NCBI GenBank assembly: GCA_964019055.1
Contig: OZ025211.1
Location: 3,456,835-3,520,834 of the forward strand
From: Anthopleura xanthogrammica
Lineage: Eukaryota > Cnidaria > Anthozoa > Actiniaria > Actiniidae
Direction: 5' to 3'
Length of the DNA: 64,000 bases
The notes under the pieces were generated by a model. It was not told the DNA's origin. It did not search any database and saw only the letters and a program-made list of their open reading frames with translations. The position numbers and the translations under genes are program-made. This document shows, piece by piece, positions 24,521 to 33,630 of the stretch (position 1 is the stretch's first letter; each line of letters begins with the position of its first letter).

Positions 24521-24945
24521 ATCCATCCATCTATCCATCCATCCATTCATCCATCCATCCATTCATCTATCAATCCGTCCATCCATCCACCCACCCACCC
24601 ACCCCTCCATCCATCCATCCATCCATCCATCCATCCATCCCTCCATCCCTCCATCCCTCCATCCCTCCATCCCTCCATCCCTCCATCCCTCCATCCCTCC
24701 ATCCCTCCATCCCTCCATCCCTCCATCCCTCCATCCCTCCATCCCTCCATCCCTCCATCCCTCCATCCCTCCATCCCTCCATCCCTCCATCCCTCCATCC
24801 CTCCATCCCTCCATCCCTCCATCCCTCCATCCCTCCATCCCTCCATCCCTCCATCCCTCCATCCCTCCATCCATCCATCCCTCCATCCCATTAATCCATC
24901 CATCCATTATCCATCCATCCATCCATGATCCATCCATCCATCCAT
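24521..24945. repeat. (ATCC)n microsatellite converted to an 8-bp unit
   Basis: ATCC units flank a long core in which the unit is ATCCCTCC (about 24640-24862), i.e. two tetramers with one changed base. Both strands and all frames are open, giving repeat frames (HPSIPPSL or GWRDGGME) that are not genes. The 5' flank (ATAGAGATGTGCTGTCATTT) is the same as that of the pure ATCC array at 33.18 kb. Confidence 0.95.
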
Positions 24946-26150
24946 CCTCTATCTATTCATCCTTGTATCTAGAGTATCACTTAGCTTGTGGATCTCTGAT
25001 GATAACGTTGAAAGATGTATCACCAATAAAAACAACATGCACATCAAGCATAAAAATTGAATGAAGAAGGTTCAAGCACATTGAGTAATTATCAGTTTAT
25101 TCTGGTCGTTACAGTTCCTCAAATCTATCATTTTCTCCTTCCACTCGAAGCGTGCACTAAACTGTATAAGATCACGACAAGCCCGTTGTCCCCAAATAAA
25201 ACAATATCATGTGATCGATTTTAGCCAATGAGCGCCTTGAACTTTGGTCAGCGTACGAAGTTTCCATATTAACTATTCCCCCGTCGTTTTTTTCTTCGTT
25301 TTTTTGTTTTGTTTTTGTTTTGTTTTGTTTTTCTTCGTTTATTTTATTTTTATTTTTATTTTCAGTTTTCTTCTTGATTCCATAAAATACTCCTTTACAT
25401 TTTCGGCAAAATCACATATTTTCAAGATTCACTTTACAACTCTGCCAATATCGTGTATGAATTGATTATCAATACTATTTTAGTTGGTGAAGGAACGACA
25501 ATAGAATTCTTAATCCTGGGAATGTTTCTCGGATGGGTGGAAGACCATAGAAAATATGTATACCATTGGCCAAGACAATTGGTTACTTAAAACCCTTTTA
25601 TTTGAAAGCGTGCAGTCGTGATTTGAATATATTTAAGTATTCAAAATGGGATAGTTTCAACTCAACACTCATTTTGTGAAAATGACGGCGAGCATCGATG
25701 ATGACCTGTTTATCACTCAAAATATGTTCAGCAAAGTTTCTATACGGAGCTTCGATATTGACGATTTGTTGCCCGATTTGGAATTACGTGCTTGTGCTAC
25801 GATAGATACCGATGAATTCGTATGAAGAGGAAAGGAGAAACATTACAGTGGACCAAAATGGAGCACAGCTTGGTGTGTTATCACTGTTGTTACATGATAA
25901 GTACAACTCTTTATTGCATCCCGTTGAATTTGAGTTCTTGTTAGTATAATTAAAATTACGCAGAATTGCCGTGGTTTTGTTTGAGTAACTTAATTTAACT
26001 TAGTTACCTCGCATGCCAACGAGCTGTATATAGCTTAATGCCTCCGTTCTCGGTAACTAACTCTTACTTGATTGCATTACTATAGAAGCTAATTGCTCTC
26101 GTTTAACTACGTTTCAACAATTCAATCTAAAAATATAAACCTGTTGCTGT
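24946..26150. other. Intergenic stretch between peptide genes 1 and 2
   Basis: No gene. Holds the 3' flank shared with copy 3 (GATCTCTGATGATAACGT, TTCAAGCACATTGAG), a shortened copy of the upstream block at 25.24-25.48 kb and unrelated DNA at 25.5-26.05 kb. Confidence 0.6.
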
Positions 26151-26159
26151 GCTGGATGG

Positions 26160-26277
26160 TATATAAAGGGAGATGGTCCAGCAGGTCTTCTTCACTCAGA
26201 ACTCTGGAAACTCATTGTTCGGCATCGAATTTTTCAAGAATTAGCTTCAAGACTGTCAACTGATCTACCCAGTCAAG
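26160..26277 (+). promoter_or_regulatory. TATA promoter and untranslated exon 1 of peptide gene 2
   Basis: TATATAAAG at 26160. The exon 1 sequence is nearly the same as in copy 1, with a small insertion after the CAGCAGG word. The donor CAAG/GTAAATA ends the exon at 26277. Confidence 0.75.
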
Positions 26278-26406
26278 GTAAATATACCTTATATTTTAGT
26301 ACAATCTGGGGCTCATAATTTTTTCTTAGTCCATACAGTATGGTATGATCACATATGCATTTCACAGTATAGTACAATAATAACATATTTCTATTTATTC
26401 CACCAG

Positions 26407-27100
26407 ATGAAGAGTCTTGTAGTTTCGCTGTTGTTTCTGAGCTGTGCCTTCTTCGTCTTCGCCAGTGACTCGAACGATGATGTAGAAGCAAAGAAGACGT
26501 CGGTCGTTCTCCCTCCTGTTAAGCTTCCTCCCATCCGGATCCCATCACCCAACATCTATCTCCCAGGGATAGTCATCAGTACAAACTCGTTCACCCTGGG
26601 TGTACGGTACTGCTATTGCTTTTCTTTCAAATGCCACGGTAATGTCTAAGATGTATAGTTATTCAATTTTGGTTTTTAGAGCATTCATAAATCACCCCAG
26701 TTTGGTCTGACTCATTGATCTTTTCTTATCTTCATCCATCTATCCATTTTGCACTCCTTCATTCCTTCGGCTTCCTTCCTTCCTTCCTTCCTTCCCTTAT
26801 TCGTTCCTTTCATTCCTATTTCATTTCTTCCATTCCACCCTCTTTCATTCATTTCTTCCGTCCTTCATTCCGTCTATCCATTCATATCTAATCAACCAAC
26901 TAGCCAGCTATTCATTCAGTCGTTCCTTCCTTGTTCGTTCATTTATTTTTCTTGCGATTTTTCTCATCTTTTTTTTTTTTTTCTCAGTTCCTGGGATGTA
27001 TAATGGCTTCAAAGGCTGGATTATCAGCAACAAGAAGGGTTACTATGCAATCAATGGAAAGCTTTATATCATTTACCGATGTGACCAAAAGGTTTATTAA
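26407..27100 (+). CDS. Small secreted four-Cys protein, cluster copy 2
   Basis: Exons 26407-26638 and 26988-27100 in phase 1, 114 residues. The signal peptide MKSLVVSLLFLSCAFFVFAS is followed by DSNDDVEAKK. The Pro-rich linker is the longest of the cluster (VVLPPVKLPPIRIPSPN), then come IYLPGIVIST and the core RYCYCFSFKC, with Tyr instead of the Trp of copies 1 and 3. The last exon reads VPGMYNGFKGW, then [12 protein letters not shown], and ends RCDQKVY with TAA. AATAAA follows at 27211. The linker type pairs this copy with copy 4. Function unknown; secretion is inferred from the signal peptide and the absence of a second membrane segment. Confidence 0.8.
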
Positions 27101-27210
27101 CTTGGATAAATTATCTCAAGTTTAAGAATAGCAAACGATGTATTCAACATGGCTATAGTGGGTCAGTACTGCATATCTGTGATATCATGATAAGGTATAA
27201 TTGAGATTAG

Positions 27211-27216
27211 AATAAA
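27211..27216 (+). terminator. Poly(A) signal of peptide gene 2
   Basis: AATAAA about 110 bases after the stop, within a 3' flank shared by the copies. Copies 1 and 4 have AATAAG or AATAAC at this place. Confidence 0.55.
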
Positions 27217-27269
27217 CAAGAATTTTTAAAAAGACATGGGTACTGTCATATATATTTCTCGATAAGTAT

Positions 27270-28500
27270 GTTTTAGATAAAACACAATTTTCTATGGTTA
27301 CCAAAAAAAATGCATAATTTTACCTTTATTGTTTTATTTGGTATTTCGTGTTATTCGTTTGTTTATTTTTTGTTTGTTTGTTTGTTTGTTTTTTATGTTG
27401 TTGCTGTTATTGTTGTTGTTAATTATTTTGGATTTCTTTAATTTGTTTGTTTGTCTTGTTTTTTTCTTCTGTTTTTGGTAAGTAGTGTTGTTATTGTTTG
27501 AACTTTTTCGTCATGTTTTTCTTATATTAGTTTTTTCCCGCCGTTTTTTCTTCGTTTTTTTTTTTCTTTTTTTGTTTTTCTTCGTTTATATTATTTTTTA
27601 TTTTTTCATCATTTTTTTTCCAGTTTTCTTCTTCATTCCATAAAATATTCCTTAACATTTTCGGCAAAATCACATATTTTCAAGATTCACTTTACAACTC
27701 TGCCAATATCGTGTATGAATTGATTATCAATAATATTTATCATCCATATTTTTGGACATGATTTCCAAGGACAATTTTAGAAAAACTTAATGTCCTAGCA
27801 ACAAAAATGCTGACTCTTTTGTATAAACGATCTCGAAAACCGGGGGGGTGGGAAGGATATTAAAATTGTTATTAATGACCTGAAATCCAAAACGAAAAAT
27901 ACGGTATGTTGTTCAAGCGAGCAAAATCTTAAAGTGCACCTAAACCCTGATACGATACTTTTAGTATTGATTCTATATGAAGTGAATAGTTGAATGGTGA
28001 AATATTTCTTGATTTGAGTGTTGCGTTTTTAAGTTATGAAGGTTTATTTTTCCAATATGTTAATGACTGTGACGTCATCGCAAACTTTGAGTATATTTGT
28101 TTTACTCGTAATACTAAACACTGGCCATTACGACTCACCAAATTTACAGTAAACATTGTGGAAACCACGAGCATAATGATGATGCTTTTTAAATACTGTT
28201 TGTGTGAACCTGTTAAAGTTTGTATATTTCATGAAGTCTGCCATGATGTCACAGTCATTAACATATTGGAAGTATAAACCTTCATAACTTAAAGACGCAA
28301 CACTCAAATGAAGAAATATTTCACCATTCAACTATTCACTTCATGTATCCGATCAATACTGAAAGTATTGTATCTGGGGTTAGGTGCACTTTAATCTGCG
28401 TCATATGAATGATTACGATTAAAATTTTAAAATAGGACAGTCTTTAGATACAAAGTTCAAAAGTGCTGATGAAACTTTTTAAATATTTTCAACACTGCTG
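27270..28500. repeat. Upstream block of the duplication unit, copy 3, interrupted by a TTAA element
   Basis: Matches the blocks at 21.7-22.45 and 31.2-31.98 kb in word order, except for the 458-base insertion at 27933-28390. No gene of its own. Confidence 0.8.
27933..28390. mobile_element. TTAA-flanked long terminal-inverted-repeat element (piggyBac-type MITE)
   Basis: The ends are AGTGCACCTAAACCC and GGGTTAGGTGCACT. The inverted arms run about 147 bases each, including GTGAATAGTTGAATGGTG, AAATATTTCTT, GAGTGTTGCGT and TATGTTAATGACTGTGAC. TTAA flanks both sides (27929-27932 and 28391-28394). The paralogous blocks at 22369 and about 31870 carry a single TTAA in the same context (AAATCTTAATCTGCGTCAT and AAATTCTTAATCTGCGTCAT), i.e. 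the empty site. Open frames within are mirror images from the arms, not genes. TTAA duplication is typical of piggyBac-type transposition; the end sequence is not one I recognise. Confidence 0.88.
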
Positions 28501-28618
28501 ATGTTGCTCAAGATGGTTAATAATATCAATTGACTGCATTACTATAGAAACTATATTTACTTTCGTTTAACCACGTTTCAACAATCTAAAAATATAAACC
28601 TGTTGCTGTGCTGGATCT

Positions 28619-28729
28619 TATATAAAGGGACCTGGTCCAGCATGATTTCTTAACTTTGGAAACTCATTGTTCGGCATCGAATTTTTCAAGAATTAGCTTC
28701 AAGACTGTCAACTGATCTACCCAGTCAAG
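28619..28729 (+). promoter_or_regulatory. TATA promoter and untranslated exon 1 of peptide gene 3
   Basis: TATATAAAG at 28619, the shared exon 1 words, and the donor CAAG/GTAAATA with exon end at 28729. Confidence 0.75.
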
Positions 28730-28856
28730 GTAAATATATCTTATAGTTTAGTATAATCTGGGGCTCAGAATTGTTTCAGAGTCCATACAGTATGGTATGA
28801 TCACCTATCCATTCACAGTATAGTACAATAATAACATATTTCTATTCATCCACCAG

Positions 28857-29533
28857 ATGAAGAGTCTTGTAGTTTCGCTGTTGTTTCTGAGCTGTGCGCT
28901 CTTCGTCTTCGCCAGTGACTCGAACGATGAAGTACCAGCAAAGAAGAAGTCGATCATTCGTCCTCCTCCAAGGCCAACATCCAGCTTATATCTCCCAGTG
29001 ATTGTCATCAGTACAAGCTCGTTCAATCTGGGTGTACGATACTGCTGGTGCTTTTCTTTTAAATGCCACGGTAATGTCTATATATGATCGGACAATGTAT
29101 ATACAATTTTGGTTTTTAGTGCATTCAATACTGAATCACCCCAGATTGGTCTGACTCATTGATCTTTTCTTATCTTCATCCATCTATCCATTTCGCACTC
29201 CTTCATTCCTTCTTTCCTTCATTCATTCCTTCCTTTCTTTCATTTCTTCTTCATTTCTTCCATTCCACCATCTTCCATTCCTTTCTTCCGTCCTTCATTC
29301 CGTCTATCCATTTATATCTAATCAACCAACTAGCCAGCTATTCATTCAGTCGTTCCTGGCTTCCTTGTTCGTTCATTTATCATCATCCTTCATTCATCTT
29401 AATTTTTTTTTATTTCTCAGTTCCTGGGATGTATAATGGCTACAAAGGCTGGATTATCACCAACAAGAAGGGTTATTATGCAATCAATGGAAAGCTTTAT
29501 ATCATTTACCGGTGTGACCAAAAGGGTTATTAG
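28857..29533 (+). CDS. Small secreted four-Cys protein, cluster copy 3
   Basis: Exons 28857-29070 and 29421-29533 in phase 1, 108 residues. The signal peptide is as in copy 1. The acidic stretch is DSNDEVPAKKK, followed by the linker IIRPPPRPTS, LYLPVIVIST and the core RYCWCFSFKC. The last exon has [23 protein letters not shown] and RCDQKGY. The Trp-containing core and IIRPPPRP linker place it with copy 1, although copy 2 lies between them. AATAAA is at 29644. Function unknown. Confidence 0.8.
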
Positions 29534-29643
29534 CTTGAATAAGTTATCTCAAGTTTAAGAATATCGAACAATGTATTCAACATGGCTATAGTGGGTCAGT
29601 ACTGCATATCTGTGATATCATGATACGGTATAATTGAGATTAG

Positions 29644-29649
29644 AATAAA
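29644..29649 (+). terminator. Poly(A) signal of peptide gene 3
   Basis: AATAAA about 110 bases after the stop, matching the position in copy 2. Confidence 0.55.
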
Positions 29650-32090
29650 CAAGAGTTTAAAGACATGGGTACTGCCATATATTTTCTCGTCCTCCGTCCG
29701 TCCATTCAAGCAGTCAACCATCCATCCACATATCAACCCATTTTTTCATCCATCCATTCATCCCATTAATCTATCCATCCATCCATCCCCTCCCTACCTA
29801 TCCATCTCTGTATCTAGAATATCACTTGTGGATCTCTGATGATAACGTGAAAGCGGTATCATCAATAAGAAGACCATGTACATCCAGCATAAAAACTGAA
29901 TGAAAAAGGTTCAAGCACATTGAGCAGTTATCAGTAAAGTTTATTCTGGTGCTAAAGTTATGCAATCTTTCTTTTGATGAAGCCCTAGCTTTTAGATATT
30001 TCGAGTTCATTACAACAACGAACAAGAGTGTTTTTCAACAGAAAGTATAAAGTATTCTTAACAAAGTCCAACGATGTAGAACTTATGTGGATACCGCAAT
30101 CTTAGAATAGTTTAGAGTTAAATTGGGAAATCTTAAAATAGATTTTGGATATACGTGTTGCTGTGTAGGTTATTTTTATCAACCTGCATTTTTTGACGTT
30201 TTTTTAAAATGTTTATTGCAGTATTTTCCTCCATTTTTGGACAACCAACTAATCCGTAATATAATTTAGTTAAAGGCAGAAATAGAAGTACACAGTCAGT
30301 AACCGCAATAATAGTACATTGTGACGGCTTTGACGATCAGTTCAACAGGTAAAACAAGAGAAACTGTACGGGACCGGTCATTATTTATCGCCTGGGGGGT
30401 CGGGGGGTCGGAGGGTTTTACTTAAAAGCAGCAAAATTCAACTGACCCCCCTTGAAACATACTAAAATTTTGGTGCCCCGCCCCCTCTTAAGTATTGCTA
30501 ATTTTAGTGAAACACCCAACCCCCCTCCTCCTACTCCCAATGCGACTTTTTAAGGAATTATCATTATTTAACGTGGGCAAAGTTCATTATATCTTACAGC
30601 AGAGTGGCTGAAAAATTATTGAGGAGCATTAAGGTGGTTCAACTGAGCAGTCGTTCAAGCAGGGTTCTGAAAGGCGCTGAGGTGACAGCGAGTCCAGGGC
30701 AGAACCCTGGTGGGGGAACAGGGTGCAAAGCCCCCGAGCGCTCACAGACTTTTAACGCTTTAGGAGCGTTTTTCGGCATAAAAAATTCGTATTGTTAAAT
30801 ACTAATTCAACAAAAAGCATTGGAATCTCAAATAATCGAAAAACTGAGACCGATGCAGGGCCGTAGCCAGACTGACATCGTTACCGAGGCAATCGACCCC
30901 CAAAGCCGAAAGCAGCTAGCTAGGGGGTGCGGGGGCACCAGGGGACACCAAAAACAAGAGTTAGCCATACCAGTATAGGGGCACCCTACCTTATGAGACA
31001 CCGTTCACGATACTTAATCATTCAACGCCCTCGACTTTAGCATCTTTTTTGCTTGTTGGCGTTTTAGGAATATTTATCAGCTATTTTTAAACAGGAACTT
31101 GAATGTTTTAGTATAGAAACCTACTTTTCGTTTTATTATATTGTTTGACATTACCTTATTTTTCTGTTGATTTTAAGGTTGATTTTATCTATTTATCAAT
31201 TATCGATAAGTATGTTATAGATAAAACACAATTTTCTATGGTTACCAAAAAAAATGCATAATTGTACCTTTATTGTTTTATTTGGTATTTCGTGTTATTG
31301 GTTTGTTTATTTGTTTGTTTGTTTGTTTGTTTGTTTGTTTTTTATGTTGTTGCTGTTCTTGTTGTTGTTAATTGTTTCAGATTTCTTTAATTTGTTTGTT
31401 TGTCTGTTTTTTTCTTCTGTTTTTGGTATGTAGTGTGGTTATCGTTTTAACTTTTTCGTCATGTTTTTTTTATATTAGTTTTTTCCCGCCGTTTTTTCTT
31501 CGTTTTTTTCTTTTTTTTGTTTTTCTTCGTTTATATTGTTTTTTATTTTTTCATCCTTTTTTTCCCAGTTTTCTTCTTCATTCCATAAATACTCCTTTAA
31601 CTTCTCGGCAAAATCACATATTTTCAAGATTCACTTCACAACTCTGCCAATATCGTGTATGACGTGATTATCAATAATATTTATCATCTATATTTTTGGA
31701 TATGATTTCCAAGTATAATTTTAGAAAAACTTAATGTCCTAGCAACAAAAATGCTTACTCTTTTGTATAAACGTTCACGAAAACCAGGGAAAAAAGGATT
31801 TTAAAATTGTCTTTAATGACGTGAAATCCAAAACGAAAAATACGGTATGTCGTTCGAGCGAGCAAATTCTTAATCTGCGTCATATGTATGATTACAATGA
31901 AAATTTAAAAAATAGGACAGTCTTCAGATACAAAGTTCAAAAGTGCTGATGAAACTTTTCAAATATTTTCAACACTGCTGATGTTATTCAAGTTGGTTAA
32001 TAAAATCAATATTGTTTGCATTACTATAGAAACTATGACTTGCTCTCGTTAAACCACGTTTCAACAATCTAAAAATATAAACCTGTTGCT
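29650..32090. other. Intergenic stretch between peptide genes 3 and 4
   Basis: No gene. Contains the shared 3' flank (29.82-30.15 kb), a G-rich then C-rich stretch (30.39-30.54 kb), one unit-like piece of the 134-bp repeat (30.93-31.00 kb) and the upstream duplication block (31.02-31.98 kb). Confidence 0.6.
30930..31005. repeat. Solitary copy of part of the 134-bp repeat
   Basis: The words GGGGACACCAAAAACAAGAG, GGGGCACCCTACCTTATGAGA and CACCGTTCAC match the array at 18.94-19.48 kb. The repeat is therefore dispersed and the array arose by local amplification. Confidence 0.65.
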
Positions 32091-32101
32091 GTGCTGGATG
32101 G

Positions 32102-32212
32102 TATATAAAGGGAGCTAGTCCAGCATGATTTCTTAACTTTGGAAACTCATTGTTCGGCATCGAATTTTGCAAGAATTAGCTTCAAGACTGTCAACTGATC
32201 CACCCAGTCAAG
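32102..32212 (+). promoter_or_regulatory. TATA promoter and untranslated exon 1 of peptide gene 4
   Basis: TATATAAAG at 32102, the shared exon 1 words, and the donor CAAG/GTAAATA ending the exon at 32212. Confidence 0.75.
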
Positions 32213-32341
32213 GTAAATATACCTTATAGTTTAGTATAATCTGGGGTTCCTTTTTTTTTCTTAGTCCATTCAGTATGGTATGATCACATATGCATTTCAC
32301 AGTATAGTACAATAATAACATATTTCTATTCATTCCACCAG

Positions 32342-33028
32342 ATGAAGAGTCTTGTAGTTTCGCTGTTGTTTCTGAGCTGTGCGATCTTCGTCTTCGCCAG
32401 TGACTCGAACGATGAAGCACCAGCCAAGCTACTCCCACCTCCTCTTCCTCCTAAACCATCACCCAACATTTATCTCCCAGGGATTGTCATCAGTACAAAC
32501 TCGTTCAATCTGGGTGTACGATACTGCTATTGCTTTTCCTTCAAATGCCACGGTAATATCTATGATTGGACAATGATTGTTATTCAATTTTGGTTTTTAG
32601 AGCATTCATAAATCACCCCAGTTTGGTCTGACTCATTGATCTTGTCTTATCTTCATCCATCTATCCATTTCGCACTCCTTCATTCCTTCCTTCCTTCCTT
32701 CCTTCCTTCCTTCCTTCCTTCATTCATTCCTTCCTTTCATTCCTCCTTCATTTCTTCCATTCCACCCTCTTTCATTCCTTTCTTCCGTCCTTCATTCCGT
32801 CTATCCATTCATATCTAATCAACCAACTAGCCAGCTATTCATTCAGTCGTTCATTCCTTGTTCGTTCATTTATTTTTCTTGCGATTCTTCTAATTTTAAT
32901 TTTTTTATTTCTCAGTTCCTGGGATGTATAATGGCTTCAAAGGCTGGAATATCAACAACAGGAGGGGTTACTATGCGGTCAATGGAAAGCTTTACATAAT
33001 TTACCGATGTGACCAAAAGGGTTATTAG
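32342..33028 (+). CDS. Small secreted four-Cys protein, cluster copy 4
   Basis: Exons 32342-32552 and 32916-33028 in phase 1, 107 residues. The signal peptide MKSLVVSLLFLSCAIFVFAS is followed by DSNDEAPAK. The compact Pro linker (LLPPPLPPKPSPN) precedes IYLPGIVIST and the core RYCYCFSFKC. The last exon is VPGMYNGFKGW, NINNRRGYYAVNG, RCDQKGY. The Tyr core and PSPNIYLPG place it with copy 2. A second, intact version of the last exon lies 0.5 kb downstream (33512-33630) and could be used as an alternative end. Function unknown. Confidence 0.78.
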
Positions 33029-33177
33029 CTTGGATAAATTTATTTGTTAATTCAAGTTTGACTGAGAATATTGAACAATGCATTCAACGTTGGGTCAGTA
33101 CTGAATATTTGTGACAAGGTATAATTGAGATTAAAATAACAAAGAATTCATAGAGATGTGCTGTCATTTATTTTCTC

Positions 33178-33362
33178 ATCCATCCATCCATCCATCTATC
33201 CATCCCCCATCCATCCATGCATCCATCCATCCATGCATGCATCCATCCACTCACCCATCCATCCATCCATCCATCCATCCATCCATCCATCCATCCATCC
33301 ATCCATCCATCCATCCATCCATCCATCCATCCATCCATCCATCCATCCATCCATTCATTCAT
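33178..33362. repeat. (ATCC)n microsatellite
   Basis: Nearly pure ATCC units with a few GCATGC interruptions on the left. It has the same left flank as the array at 24.52 kb. The repeated HPSI and MDGW frames are artefacts. Confidence 0.95.
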
Positions 33363-33511
33363 ATCTAATCAACTAAGTCGCCAGCAGCATTTGATATATA
33401 GTTTTTTCGTTCCTTTGTTCGTTTGCATATCTATTTATTTTCTTACGATTCTTTTATTCTTTTCCTATGATCTTACTGATGCCTTACAAGGTTTGAATTT
33501 TTTCTTTTCAG

Positions 33512-33630
33512 TTCCTGGGATAATAAATGGACTCAAAAACTGGATTAGTAACAACATGCAGAAGGGTTACTATGCAATCAATGGAAAGCTTTACATCATT
33601 TACCGATGTGACCAAAAGTCGAGTTATTAG
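33512..33630 (+). CDS. Extra last exon of the peptide family (alternative exon or orphan)
   Basis: A polypyrimidine tract and CAG acceptor precede a phase-1 exon of 119 bases encoding [34 protein letters not shown] and KSSY before TAG. It is intact, has the family's splice phase and ends in the family's 3' flank, but no TATA, exon 1 or signal exon lies between it and copy 4. It may be an alternative terminal exon for copy 4, or the remnant of a fifth close copy whose 5' part was lost. The substitutions ([11 protein letters not shown], two added residues before the final Tyr) are larger than among copies 1-4. Confidence 0.65.

Noticed and set aside
24499..25064. HPSIPPSL and GWRDGGME repeat frames on both strands
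   Set aside because: Translation of the ATCC/ATCCCTCC microsatellite.
27990..28331. Two similar open frames (MNGEIFLDLSVAFLSYEG and MNGEIFLHLSVASLSYEG) on opposite strands
   Set aside because: They are the two inverted arms of the TTAA element read on opposite strands, not genes.
24521..33362. Possible CRISPR array or phage-like repeats
   Set aside because: Repeats have no unique spacers and lie in an intron-rich eukaryotic locus.
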